From contig CAJXXO010000002.1 in NCBI GenBank assembly GCA_913062655.1, positions 1 to 37,036 on the forward strand: a stretch of 37,036 bases of DNA. The letters run 5' to 3'. The notes beneath the pieces were generated by a model, which worked only from the letters and a program-made list of their open reading frames with translations, did not search any database and was not told where the DNA came from. The stretch comes from an uncultured Bacteroidota bacterium. GTDB lineage: Bacteria; Bacteroidota; Bacteroidia; Chitinophagales; S012-47. The position numbers and the translations under genes are program-made. Of the stretch, positions 25,288-33,734 are shown piece after piece (within the stretch, counting starts at the first letter, position 1; each line of letters starts with the position of its first letter).

Positions 25288-26118
25288 ATGAAACGTATTG
25301 TAGTAGCTACCGATTTCTCCTCCATTGCGGATCAGGCATTTCTCTACAGCGCTCACCTGGCGGCCCACTTTGGCGCTGAACTCCACGTGGCGCATGTGGT
25401 ATCTCCCAGCCCTTTCCTGGCACACTCACCAGGAGACCTGATAGATCAAACCCTGAAGGAAATGACCCGGGAAGTGGAGCTACATATGACTGAAATGCAG
25501 CAACAATTACCCCAATCCATAAAGGGAAAGGTTGACTTGGTGTATGAAGTGCGCGAAGGGCTTGTCATAGACCAATTACGCGACATTGCGGATGATGTAG
25601 AGGCGGATCTGATGGTAATGGGTACGCATGGTAAGACCGGCTGGCGAGAAGTATTGATGGGTACCCATGCCGCAGCGATGGTAGGGCGGTTGGACATTCC
25701 CTTGCTACTTGTCCCGCCAAAGACTGACTACAATGGTATGCGGCACATCGTGTACGCTATCGACTATCATGACGTACCAGACCGGGAACTGCAGCAATTG
25801 CAGGTTTGGACCCGTTCCTTCTCTTCCCGGCTCTCGCTTTTGCATGTAGATCAAGAGGAAGGAGAGGTAGATGAGGACCAATTGTTTAGCCTGCGCAACA
25901 CGGTAGCGGCACTGGATGGGGTTGATGATGTAAAGTATGCCTTTATTGAAGGTGACGATGCTTTACTGTCCATCAACGATTGGGTAGAAAGTCATCAGGC
26001 AGACCTGCTGGTAGTGAAGCATCGCAATCAAAATTTCTTTCAGCAGTTGGTCCGGAAGAGCTTGTCGCGCCAAATGACCCGGTACACCAGTATTCCCATG
26101 ATGGTTTTTAGCCAGTGA
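25288..26118 (+). CDS. Tandem-domain universal stress protein with intact ATP-binding motif
   Basis: This 276-residue protein has two Usp domains (about 1-147 and 150-276). The first starts 'KRIVVATDFSSIADQAF' and keeps the full nucleotide motif 'GTHGKTGWREVLMGT', fitting G-2x-G-9x-G-T. The second is degenerate. It is therefore the one member of the three with a complete ATP-binding signature and may act as the nucleotide-sensing partner. It follows the transporter gene by 10 bp and closes the operon; no clear terminator follows. Confidence 0.9.
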   Translation: MKRIVVATDFSSIADQAFLYSAHLAAHFGAELHVAHVVSPSPFLAHSPGDLIDQTLKEMTREVELHMTEMQQQLPQSIKGKVDLVYEVREGLVIDQLRDIADDVEADLMVMGTHGKTGWREVLMGTHAAAMVGRLDIPLLLVPPKTDYNGMRHIVYAIDYHDVPDRELQQLQVWTRSFSSRLSLLHVDQEEGEVDEDQLFSLRNTVAALDGVDDVKYAFIEGDDALLSINDWVESHQADLLVVKHRNQNFFQQLVRKSLSRQMTRYTSIPMMVFSQ

Positions 26119-26147
26119 GAACGAAAAAGCATTGAAAATCAATAGGT

Positions 26148-26197
26148 TTACCGAGTGCTTAACACAAACTTAAAGTACGGGTAAAGGGCCAGTAATA
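26148..26197 (+). promoter_or_regulatory. Pho-box-like array: five hexamers at exact 11-bp period upstream of the T9SS beta-helix gene
   Basis: Hexamers start at 26148 TTACCG, 26159 TTAACA, 26170 TTAAAG, 26181 GTAAAG and 26192 GTAATA, each 11 bp apart. The last starts 15 bp before the -7-like element at 26207. The first two units match the first two of the phoB array (TTACC-N6-TTAACA), and the fourth and fifth share a G-for-T change with unit four of that array. Confidence 0.68.
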
Positions 26198-26206
26198 TCT
26201 CATATC

Positions 26207-26214
26207 CACCTTTG
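26207..26214 (+). promoter_or_regulatory. -7-like element of the beta-helix protein gene
   Basis: CACCTTTG differs from TAnnTTTG only at the first base and is followed by CA, as in the phoB promoter (TTTGCA-type end). It lies 38 nt before the ATG at 26253. No -33 TTTG is seen; the repeat array takes its place. Confidence 0.5.
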
Positions 26215-26252
26215 CAGGCGAATTGATTCACTCACACAAATCGCAAATCGAT

Positions 26253-27944
26253 ATGAGAAGACTTGTACTACTGAGCTTAGCTATGATTGGGTTCGTAGCG
26301 GCCAAAGCGCAAACTGTAGTCACCATCACAGATGCTGACCTGCAGCCTAACCAAACTTACAACTGGACAAAAGACAACATCTACTTGTTGGATGGTTTCG
26401 TATTCGTAGACTCAGGAGCTACCTTGAATATCGAAGCAGGTACAGTAATCCAGGCCAAGGAAACACCAACTACTGGTGACAATGCTTCTGCTTTGATTGT
26501 GGCCTCTACGGCACAGATCTTTGCAACCGGTACGGCTGACGAGCCAATCATCTTCACCTCTGAGTTGGATGATGTAAACAACCCTTCCGATCTGGACGAG
26601 ACCGATCGTGGTTTGTGGGGTGGCCTTATCCTATTGGGCCCTGGTACCATTGGTAATACGACACCAACCACCGGTATTGAGGGTATCCCGGTATCGGAAA
26701 CACGTGCTATCTATGGTGGCAATGATGACGACAACAACGTTGGTACATTGCAGTACGTTTCTATCCGTCACGGTGGTGCCGCTTTGTCACCTGGTGATGA
26801 AATCAACGGTTTGACCTTGGGGGGTGTTGGTTCGCAAACTACTTTGGAGCACATTGAAGTGTTTGCCAACTCTGACGATGGTGTTGAGTTCTTTGGTGGT
26901 AAGCCAGAGCTGAAATGGGCCATTACGGCCTTCTGTGGTGACGATGCTTTCGACTGGGATACAGGATTCCAGGGTAAGGGTCAATTCTGGCTCGTTGTGC
27001 AAGCTACCGATGCCGCTGACAACGGTGCTGAGCAAGATGGTGCCAAGCCGGATGATAACCCTCGCTTTGCTGCACCTACCATTTACAATGCTACCTATAT
27101 TGGTGGAGGCGCCAATACCCCGGTTCAGGGTGACTTTGCCAACACCAACGCTTTGTACTTCCGCGATGGAACAGGCGGATACTACGGCAATTCAATCTTC
27201 ACCGACTTTGCCCAAAAGGCCATCGAAGTGGAAGATTTAGAAGCTTCAAAAGGTGTCGATTCCCGTCAGCGCATGGAGAATGGTGAGTTGTCGTTGGAAA
27301 ACAACCTATGGTTTGGTTTTGGCAACTTCACTGCTTTAAATGCTGATCCGGCTACAGGTATCATTCGTTTCACACCAGGTGGCGAGGATACTACTTGTCA
27401 GTTTTTGATCGACCACTTGGCCAACAATGGTAACCAATTGGTAGACCCTCAATTACGCGGTATCTCTCGTACTGCCGGCAGCAAAGGGTTGGACCCTCGT
27501 CCGCAAGCAGCAGAAGCCACTACCGGATTGGCAGCCTACCCTACAGGGGATGATTTCTTCACTGCTACAGGCTACAAAGGAGCATTCAACCCGGCCTTCT
27601 CTACGACCTGGGCACACGGTTGGACAGCATTAGATGAGTACGGTTACCTGGCAGAGCCAACAGGCATCAATGCTTTGACTGAAGCAGGATTCGTATTGAA
27701 CCAAAACCAGCCCAACCCGGCAGATGCTGCCACCATCATCACTTTCGAATTGCCAGAAACAGCTGACATCAACGTATACGTAACCGATATTACCGGTCGT
27801 ATCGTGAAGGAGGTAGTTAACGGTACCTTCAATGCAGGTACACACAATGCTACCATCAACACAGCTGACCTGCAAGCAGGCGTTTACTTCTACACTTTAG
27901 CAGTAGGTAATAGCCAAATCACGAAGAAGATGATTGTTCAGTAA
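26253..27944 (+). CDS. Secreted beta-helix-like protein with T9SS type A sorting domain
   Basis: This 563-residue protein has a signal peptide (MRRLVLLSLAMIGFVAAKAQ). A right-handed beta-helix-like region follows, with 'GATLNIEAGTVIQA', 'LWGGLILLGPGTIG', 'LQYVSIRHGG' and 'LEHIEVFANSDDGVEFFGG'. This recalls secreted Bacteroidota proteins often labelled only 'hypothetical' or, misleadingly, 'multidrug transporter'. The last ~80 residues are a type A T9SS sorting domain ('NQPNPADAATIITFELPE', 'DITGRIVKEV', 'LQAGVYFYTLAVG', ending 'KKMIVQ'). I start it at the ATG before the signal peptide, not at the ATG at 26223. It precedes a TonB-dependent receptor that carries a similar upstream array, so the two may act together at the cell surface. 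The ligand is unknown. Confidence 0.88.
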   Translation: MRRLVLLSLAMIGFVAAKAQTVVTITDADLQPNQTYNWTKDNIYLLDGFVFVDSGATLNIEAGTVIQAKETPTTGDNASALIVASTAQIFATGTADEPIIFTSELDDVNNPSDLDETDRGLWGGLILLGPGTIGNTTPTTGIEGIPVSETRAIYGGNDDDNNVGTLQYVSIRHGGAALSPGDEINGLTLGGVGSQTTLEHIEVFANSDDGVEFFGGKPELKWAITAFCGDDAFDWDTGFQGKGQFWLVVQATDAADNGAEQDGAKPDDNPRFAAPTIYNATYIGGGANTPVQGDFANTNALYFRDGTGGYYGNSIFTDFAQKAIEVEDLEASKGVDSRQRMENGELSLENNLWFGFGNFTALNADPATGIIRFTPGGEDTTCQFLIDHLANNGNQLVDPQLRGISRTAGSKGLDPRPQAAEATTGLAAYPTGDDFFTATGYKGAFNPAFSTTWAHGWTALDEYGYLAEPTGINALTEAGFVLNQNQPNPADAATIITFELPETADINVYVTDITGRIVKEVVNGTFNAGTHNATINTADLQAGVYFYTLAVGNSQITKKMIVQ

Positions 27945-27970
27945 CACTTATTCACCTTCATCATACATAG

Positions 27971-27998
27971 GGCGTAGTCTTCGGGCTACGCCTTTTTT
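27971..27998 (+). terminator. Rho-independent terminator after the beta-helix protein gene
   Basis: A GGCGTAG / CTACGCC stem with an 8-nt loop containing TTCG is followed by six T. It separates the beta-helix gene from the TonB-dependent receptor gene, so each must have its own promoter. Confidence 0.88.
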
Positions 27999-28029
27999 AT
28001 GCATGACAGTCAGCGACTTGATAATCGCC

Positions 28030-28068
28030 TTAACAATTACATAACACTAGCACAAAGTTTTCATAAAT
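28030..28068 (+). promoter_or_regulatory. Weaker Pho-box-like array upstream of the TonB-dependent receptor
   Basis: Hexamers at 28030 TTAACA, 28041 ATAACA, 28052 ACAAAG and 28063 ATAAAT keep the 11-bp period. The first is identical to the best unit of the two other arrays. The following slots at 28074 and 28085 do not match well, so the array ends farther (37 bp) from the -7 element, close to two turns more than in the other promoters. Confidence 0.42.
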
Positions 28069-28099
28069 CCCGCACCACCAGCAGGGTAGGGCATAAAAG

Positions 28100-28107
28100 T
28101 AACTTTG
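28100..28107 (+). promoter_or_regulatory. -7 element of the TonB-dependent receptor gene
   Basis: TAACTTTG is a perfect TAnnTTTG, 16 nt before the ATG at 28124, the same close placement as in front of phoB. No -33 TTTG is seen at the expected distance. Confidence 0.6.
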
Positions 28108-28123
28108 CTCAAAATTTGAAACC

Positions 28124-31000
28124 ATGAATAAGGCTATTGGTTGTACGCTCCTCTTCATGGCATTAACACTTTGGGTGCAAGCCCAAACCGGTACCATTCG
28201 CGGTACCATCACGGATAAAGAAACCGGTGAAACCTTAATCGGTGTTAATGTCTACATTCAGGATCCCTTTATTGGAACCATCACTGATCTCAACGGAGCT
28301 TTCACCCTGGAAAACGTTCCTGCAGGTGTACATACGGTTGTCGTTTCCTATGTATCCTACACTACACAGAATATAGAAGGGGTCAATGTACAGGCTGATA
28401 ATGTTACGGTCCTGGATGTGCCCATGGCAGGCGAGTCCTTTGGACTGGAGGAAGTGGTGGTGCAAGCCAAAATAATGGACAATACCGAGAATGCTATTCT
28501 GGCTATGCAGAAGAAGTCACTTTCAGTGCAGGATGGCATTTCCAGCCAGGAGCTCAGTAAGATTGGCGCGGGCGATGCTGCCGAATCAGTGAAGTATATT
28601 ACCGGTGTATCCATTGTAGATGGCAAGTACATCAATGTTCGTGGCCTGGGTGACCGCTACTCCGGGGCACAGTTGAATGGTGTTACCCTGGCCAGTACAG
28701 ATCCCAATTCAAACAGTGCACAGTTGGACATCATACCGGCTAACCTGTTGGATAATATCATTACCTCTAAGACCTTCACTCCCGACCAACCGGGTGACTT
28801 TACCGGGGGTAATGTGAATATGAAGACCAAATCCTTCCCGGAGCAGTTTACCATGCAAGTATCTACCTCCTTGAGCTATAATGATGTAGTTACCGGGAAT
28901 AGTGACTTTCTGACGCACGAGGGCGGTGACCTGGAGTGGTTGGGCTACGATGACGGTAGCAGAGCCATGCCGGCTGTATTGCAACCGGAAGAAACGCGCG
29001 ACCTGTTGACACAAGGCTTTTACATCCGGGCGCGTGGCAACCAGGAGTTGGCCAATCTATTAGATGCAACTGCCAATTCGGTAAGTCCGCACATGGCACC
29101 TGTAAATGGAGCCGCCAGGCCCAATCACGGGGTGTCGGTATCATTTGGGAATCAGTACAAGGTGGCCGGTAAACCATTCGGTTTATTGATGGGGGCCAGT
29201 TACAAGCGTAATTATGGGGGGTATTTCAACGGGACCTTTGCCAACTGGGACCTGACCGGTGCTGCTGCAGAGGAAATGTTCAATTATTTCCGTTTTAACG
29301 ACAACCGCAATACCGACAACCCATCCATCAGTGCTTTGGCTAACTTATCGTATCGGTTAGCGCCCAAGCACGAGATTGGGGTAAATTTCATTTACAATCA
29401 TGATGCGGTCAAGGCCTCTCAGTTTATGGAAGGTCCTTATCCGGGTATTATATCGGCTACCAACAATGCATTCCAAACCCGCGCCCTGCACTTCAAAGAA
29501 AGAGGAATGCGTACGGTGCAGGTGAGGGGTAAGCACGTATTTGAAAGCTTGCGCAAGGCTGAGTTCGAATGGATCGGTGGCTATACCCGCTCTTTCCAGA
29601 ATGAACCGGACCTGCGCTTATTTGCCAACGAGTATGATGGCGCTAATGATGATTATTTTGTTCGCGTATCCGAGTATGATCGCCCTTCGCACTTCTTCCG
29701 CGACCTGCAGGATGATAGCTACGAATTCAAAGCTGATGTGACCATTCCATTGGGCTACGATGGTAAGCTTGGCAAGGTGAAATTAGGCGGCAACTACAAG
29801 CAGAAGGACCGGATGTCAAACGAAGACCGTTTCCGGTACAATTGGGTGGTCAACAATGCCAATGAAAGCTTATATACCCCCTATGAGGGCGATGCTTTAG
29901 CCTTTTTTGGTCCCGATAATACCGGAATTATTGGCTTTGACTCTACGCGTAATCGCTACCTCTTTGGTAATTACCTGATCGATGAATCGTTGGATGACAA
30001 CGACTACACCGGTACGGAAAGGATTACAGCCGGGTATGGTATGTTGGTATACCAATTGTCAGAGGACCTGAAGTTTATTGGAGGGCTGCGCGGAGAAGGA
30101 ACCTTCATGCAGGCCCAAAGTGCCGATACAACCCTGGAGGCCGGTGAGATCAACCGGATTGACCTTTTGCCTTCCGTTAACCTGATCTACTCGCTGACGA
30201 ATAATATGAATATTCGCCTGGCCGGTAGTCGAACCATCGCACGCCCTACCATGCGGGAAATGTCTCCTTTCAGTACCTATGATTTTATTGGTGGTGCTTT
30301 GGTGTCGGGTAATCCCAACCTCGACCGCAGCTTGATCTACAATGTAGACTTGCGCTGGGAATGGTTTGTGCGTCCGGGAGAGATTGTCGCTATCAGTGGT
30401 TTTTACAAGAACTTTCAGGATCCCATTGTCCGCTTGTTTATTCCTCGTGCGGCCAACCAGGAGATTACTTGGGTAAATACCAACGATGCTACGGTTTATG
30501 GAATAGAGCTGGATTTCCGTAAAGACCTGGACTTTATTTCACAGCGTCTGGCCAATTTCCGCTTTGGCATCAACTTTACCTACACTTACTCTGAAGTAGC
30601 GCTCGATCCCGAAGAGTACGAGACACTGGTGCGCATCAATCCTGAGATCCAGCCGACTCGCCCCTTCAACGGCCAGTCGCCCTACTTGCTGAATACCATG
30701 TTGAACTACAAAGCGGATTCGCTTGGACTGGAAATGAACCTGAACCTGAATGTGTTCGGCCCAAGGCTGACGGAGATCGGGTTCAATGGGGTGCCAGACA
30801 TCTACGAGCAGCCTCGTCCAATGCTGAATTTCAACCTGATGAAGGACATTGGCGATCGCTTCCAGGTCAAGCTCGGTGTCAGCAACATCCTAAATGCAGA
30901 ATTCAAGAAAACACAGACGTATAACAACCAGGAGTACATTACCCAACTCTATCAAATTGGGCGCACCTACTCCTTTGGCTTGTCCTATACGATTCGATAG
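28124..31000 (+). CDS. TonB-dependent outer-membrane receptor with CarboxypepD_reg-like domain
   Basis: This 958-residue protein has a signal peptide (~1-20, 'LWVQAQ'). A carboxypeptidase regulatory-like domain at about 22-105 follows ('GTIRGTITDKETGETLIGVNVYI', 'GAFTLENVPAG'). The plug domain at about 125-240 has 'AAESVKYITGVSIVDGKYINVRGLGDRYS'. The large beta barrel has alternating aromatic strands and ends in the barrel-closing 'TYSFGLSYTIR'. It should take up a ligand across the outer membrane using TonB energy. It has no SusD neighbour, so it is not a canonical glycan-uptake pair. Flanking genes are a secreted T9SS protein upstream and a Na/Pi cotransporter downstream, so phosphate or an organophosphate is a reasonable guess at the ligand, not a demonstrated one. 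Confidence 0.94.
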   Translation: MNKAIGCTLLFMALTLWVQAQTGTIRGTITDKETGETLIGVNVYIQDPFIGTITDLNGAFTLENVPAGVHTVVVSYVSYTTQNIEGVNVQADNVTVLDVPMAGESFGLEEVVVQAKIMDNTENAILAMQKKSLSVQDGISSQELSKIGAGDAAESVKYITGVSIVDGKYINVRGLGDRYSGAQLNGVTLASTDPNSNSAQLDIIPANLLDNIITSKTFTPDQPGDFTGGNVNMKTKSFPEQFTMQVSTSLSYNDVVTGNSDFLTHEGGDLEWLGYDDGSRAMPAVLQPEETRDLLTQGFYIRARGNQELANLLDATANSVSPHMAPVNGAARPNHGVSVSFGNQYKVAGKPFGLLMGASYKRNYGGYFNGTFANWDLTGAAAEEMFNYFRFNDNRNTDNPSISALANLSYRLAPKHEIGVNFIYNHDAVKASQFMEGPYPGIISATNNAFQTRALHFKERGMRTVQVRGKHVFESLRKAEFEWIGGYTRSFQNEPDLRLFANEYDGANDDYFVRVSEYDRPSHFFRDLQDDSYEFKADVTIPLGYDGKLGKVKLGGNYKQKDRMSNEDRFRYNWVVNNANESLYTPYEGDALAFFGPDNTGIIGFDSTRNRYLFGNYLIDESLDDNDYTGTERITAGYGMLVYQLSEDLKFIGGLRGEGTFMQAQSADTTLEAGEINRIDLLPSVNLIYSLTNNMNIRLAGSRTIARPTMREMSPFSTYDFIGGALVSGNPNLDRSLIYNVDLRWEWFVRPGEIVAISGFYKNFQDPIVRLFIPRAANQEITWVNTNDATVYGIELDFRKDLDFISQRLANFRFGINFTYTYSEVALDPEEYETLVRINPEIQPTRPFNGQSPYLLNTMLNYKADSLGLEMNLNLNVFGPRLTEIGFNGVPDIYEQPRPMLNFNLMKDIGDRFQVKLGVSNILNAEFKKTQTYNNQEYITQLYQIGRTYSFGLSYTIR

Positions 31001-31019
31001 ATGCAACCAATAGTCTGAA

Positions 31020-31051
31020 AGAGGGGAGTCGAGTAATTGACTTCCCTTTTT
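31020..31051 (+). terminator. Rho-independent terminator after the TonB-dependent receptor gene
   Basis: AGAGGGGAGTC pairs with GACTTCCCTTT (11 bp including two G-U pairs) around an 8-nt loop, followed by T residues. Its T tract overlaps the possible -7 element of the next gene. Confidence 0.78.
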
Positions 31052-31056
31052 CTTTG
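31049..31056 (+). promoter_or_regulatory. Possible -7 element of the Na/Pi cotransporter gene
   Basis: TTTCTTTG matches TAnnTTTG except for the second base and is followed by CA. It lies 40 nt before the ATG at 31097. No Pho-box-like array precedes it. Confidence 0.35.
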
Positions 31057-31096
31057 CACAACTGTTAACTTCACAGCCACCCAAAATCGTGCTAGC

Positions 31097-32812
31097 ATGA
31101 ATGTGATTCTGGATATTCTGGTGATCGTGGGCGCACTTGGCATCTTCATTTACGGGATGAAGATGATGAGTGAGGGTATCCAGAAAGTGGCCGGTAAGCG
31201 GCTGCGCAAGCTGCTCAGCGGCATGACCCGTAACCGTTTGACTGGTATTATCACCGGTTTTTTTACCACCTCAGTGGTGCAGTCATCCAGCGCTACTACG
31301 GTAATGGTTGTAGGTTTTGTGAATGCCGGCCTACTGACCTTGGTGCAAGCCTCCGGGGTGATTATGGGCGCGAATATTGGCACCACCATCACCGGTTGGA
31401 TTGTCTCCGTACTTGGCTTCAAGGCCAACATAGAAGTCTTTGCCCTCATCGTAGTGGCGGTGAGTTTTCCTATGCTTTTTTCTAAAAAGGACAACCTGAA
31501 AAACCTGGCCGAATTCATGATCGGTTTTGGTATTCTTTTTATCGGCTTGAGTATTCTGAAGGATTCTGTGCCCGACCTGCGGCAAAACCCGGAGGCTCTC
31601 GAGTTTCTGAATCAGTTCACCGGCTATGGCTACGGTTCCGTTTTGATCTTTATTGCCGTGGGCACGCTGCTCACAATCGTGGTGCAGTCCTCCAGTGCTA
31701 CGATGGCCATTACACTGGTATTGATTGCAGAGGGGTGGATCAACTTTGAAACGGGGACGGCTATGGTGCTCGGTGAAAATATCGGCACCACTATTACGGC
31801 CAACCTGGCCGCATTGGTCGGTAATATTCATGCTAAACGGGCCGCCCGTTTTCACAGTGTGTTCAACTTGTTAGGGGTTATCTGGGTGTTGATCATATTT
31901 TTCCCTTTTCTCGATTTTGTCGATTGGCTGAATCAGCGCCTTTTTCACGATGCATCGATTTACACAGTAGTGCAAGACCCTGAAAATCTAAGTGCCAATA
32001 ACACCGTATTGACGGATGGGCTGGCACTGTTCCATACCACCTTCAATATTATCAATACGTTTTTGCTGTTCTTCGTAGCACCGTACCTGGTGCGATTGAT
32101 CGTGAAGTTGGTGCCCTCCAAGGGGAGCGATGATGAAGGATTTAAGCTCACTCATATCAGCTCCGGCTTGATGTCAACGCCTGAGTTGTCTATTCAGGAA
32201 GCACTTAAGGAGCTGCAACAATTCGGTCGACTGATTGAGAAGATGTGTGCCAATGTGATGGTGATGATGTTTAAGACGCCACGCAATCGCGATAAGTTGT
32301 ACATGAAGATTCGTGACCGGGAAGACATCACCGACCGGTTGCAAAATGAGATCACCACTTACATGGCCAAACTGGGGCAATACCGGTTGAGTGAAGACAG
32401 TGCCGGTAAGGTGAAGGGTATGATTCGGATGGCCAATGACCTGGAGCGAATGGGGGATATTTTTTACAAGCTGGCCATCAATAAGCGCAAACAAGAGGAG
32501 CAAAAGAAATTGATGCCGGAGAGTATTGCCACTGAGCTGGACCTGTACTTTGATCAGATCTATCGAGCCATTAAGCAGATGAACAAAAATATGCTGGCTC
32601 CGGCAGGTGAAATAGATATGGAACAAGCGTACGAAAACGAGCGTGAGATTAATGAAACCCGCGACCACCTGAAGCAAGTAGTGTACGAGCGAATCGAGTC
32701 GGGCCAATATGGCGTGGAGGAAGGGATCCTGTACCTCGACTTCGTAAACAGCGCTGAAAAGTTGGGCGATCACATAATCAATGTCAACCAAGCTTTAAGC
32801 GGTATCAAGTAA
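31097..32812 (+). CDS. Na/Pi cotransporter family protein with C-terminal PhoU-like domain
   Basis: This 571-residue membrane protein carries the two inverted-repeat 'QSSSAT' signatures of Na+/phosphate cotransporters (NptA/YjbB/SLC34-like), near residues 62 and 197, each followed by 'GxNIGTTIT' ('GANIGTTITGWIV', 'GENIGTTITANLA'). About eight or nine helices precede a ~200-residue helical cytosolic tail (about 363-565) resembling PhoU, with 'MIRMANDLERMGDIFYKLA' and 'LDFVNSAEKLGDHIINVNQAL'. YjbB-type members may export phosphate, so direction cannot be assumed. I start it at the ATG before the first helix; the longer ATG at 31037 overlaps the terminator and promoter region. Confidence 0.92.
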   Translation: MNVILDILVIVGALGIFIYGMKMMSEGIQKVAGKRLRKLLSGMTRNRLTGIITGFFTTSVVQSSSATTVMVVGFVNAGLLTLVQASGVIMGANIGTTITGWIVSVLGFKANIEVFALIVVAVSFPMLFSKKDNLKNLAEFMIGFGILFIGLSILKDSVPDLRQNPEALEFLNQFTGYGYGSVLIFIAVGTLLTIVVQSSSATMAITLVLIAEGWINFETGTAMVLGENIGTTITANLAALVGNIHAKRAARFHSVFNLLGVIWVLIIFFPFLDFVDWLNQRLFHDASIYTVVQDPENLSANNTVLTDGLALFHTTFNIINTFLLFFVAPYLVRLIVKLVPSKGSDDEGFKLTHISSGLMSTPELSIQEALKELQQFGRLIEKMCANVMVMMFKTPRNRDKLYMKIRDREDITDRLQNEITTYMAKLGQYRLSEDSAGKVKGMIRMANDLERMGDIFYKLAINKRKQEEQKKLMPESIATELDLYFDQIYRAIKQMNKNMLAPAGEIDMEQAYENEREINETRDHLKQVVYERIESGQYGVEEGILYLDFVNSAEKLGDHIINVNQALSGIK

Positions 32813-32830
32813 GGGTAGCTGGTATTTTAA

Positions 32831-32838
32831 TACCTTTA
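32831..32838 (+). promoter_or_regulatory. Possible -7 element of rmlA
   Basis: TACCTTTA is one base off TAnnTTTG and lies 28 nt before the rmlA ATG. No -33 TTTG is seen at the expected spacing, so confidence is low. Confidence 0.3.
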
Positions 32839-32866
32839 TGGGGCAGACCGCAAAACCTCTCATCAC

Positions 32867-33733
32867 ATGAAGGGAATCATCTTAGCCGGAGGATCCGGTA
32901 CCAGGCTGTACCCCATTACGTACGCCATCTCCAAGCAGATTATGCCCATATATGACAAGCCGATGATTTACTATCCCTTGTCAACCCTTATGAAGGCGGG
33001 CATCAGTGACATTCTCATTATTTCTACCCCTAAAGACTTGCCTACTTTCCAAAATCTCCTAAAAGATGGGAGCCAATTTGGGTGCTCCTTCCAATATGCA
33101 GAGCAGCCGGAGCCAAAGGGCCTGGCGCAGGCATTTACCATCGGGGCTGACTTTATTGGACAAGAGAAGGTGGCGTTGATCCTTGGCGACAACATCTTTT
33201 ATGGTACCGGTCTGGGTGATATTCTGCGCAGCCACGTAGACCCGGAAGGCGGTGTCATCTTCGCTTATCACGTCTCCGATCCGGAGCGGTATGGGGTGGT
33301 AGAATTTGACAACCGTCAGATGGCCATATCCATCGAGGAGAAACCGGCCAAGCCCAAGTCCAATTATGCCGTACCCGGATTGTACTTCTACGACAACCAA
33401 GTGGTGGATATCGCCCGCAACCTGCAACCCAGCCAACGGGGTGAGTTGGAGATTACCGATATCAACAAAGAATACCTGAAGCGAAAGCAACTGCAGGTAG
33501 CCATTCTCGACCGGGGCACAGCCTGGTTGGATACAGGTACCTTTGAATCCTTAATGCAAGCCTCACAATTTGTTCACACCATTGAAGCCCGTCAGGGGTT
33601 AAAGATTGGGTGCATCGAAGAGGAAGCCTACCGAAGTGGCTTTATCAATGATGCTCAATTGGAAGCCTTGGCCAAGCCGCTTATGAAAAGCGGGTATGGC
33701 GAGTACCTGATGGATTTGATCGAACATCGATAG
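32867..33733 (+). CDS. rmlA: Glucose-1-phosphate thymidylyltransferase
   Basis: This 288-residue enzyme makes dTDP-glucose from dTTP and glucose-1-phosphate, the first step to dTDP-rhamnose and other dTDP-sugars. The nucleotide-binding '[16 protein letters not shown]' is at residues 3-18, '[20 protein letters not shown]' follows, and '[11 protein letters not shown]' (metal/sugar binding) is near 107-117. 'GVVEFD', '[20 protein letters not shown]' and '[14 protein letters not shown]' complete the RmlA signature. Length is typical. The next gene starts 1 bp after its stop, so the two are coupled. No rmlBCD is in the window. Confidence 0.95.
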   Translation: MKGIILAGGSGTRLYPITYAISKQIMPIYDKPMIYYPLSTLMKAGISDILIISTPKDLPTFQNLLKDGSQFGCSFQYAEQPEPKGLAQAFTIGADFIGQEKVALILGDNIFYGTGLGDILRSHVDPEGGVIFAYHVSDPERYGVVEFDNRQMAISIEEKPAKPKSNYAVPGLYFYDNQVVDIARNLQPSQRGELEITDINKEYLKRKQLQVAILDRGTAWLDTGTFESLMQASQFVHTIEARQGLKIGCIEEEAYRSGFINDAQLEALAKPLMKSGYGEYLMDLIEHR

Positions 33734-33734
33734 T

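Noticed and set aside
31020-31096. TTAACT and TTGCAC 11 bp apart upstream of the Na/Pi cotransporter, as a possible Pho-box-like array
   Set aside because: Only one real TTAAC unit is present, flanking slots do not match, and the pair lies over or after the likely -7 element rather than upstream of it.
31037-31096. Longer N-terminus for the Na/Pi cotransporter
   Set aside because: The extra 20 residues are read from a terminator and promoter region and precede the first conserved helix.
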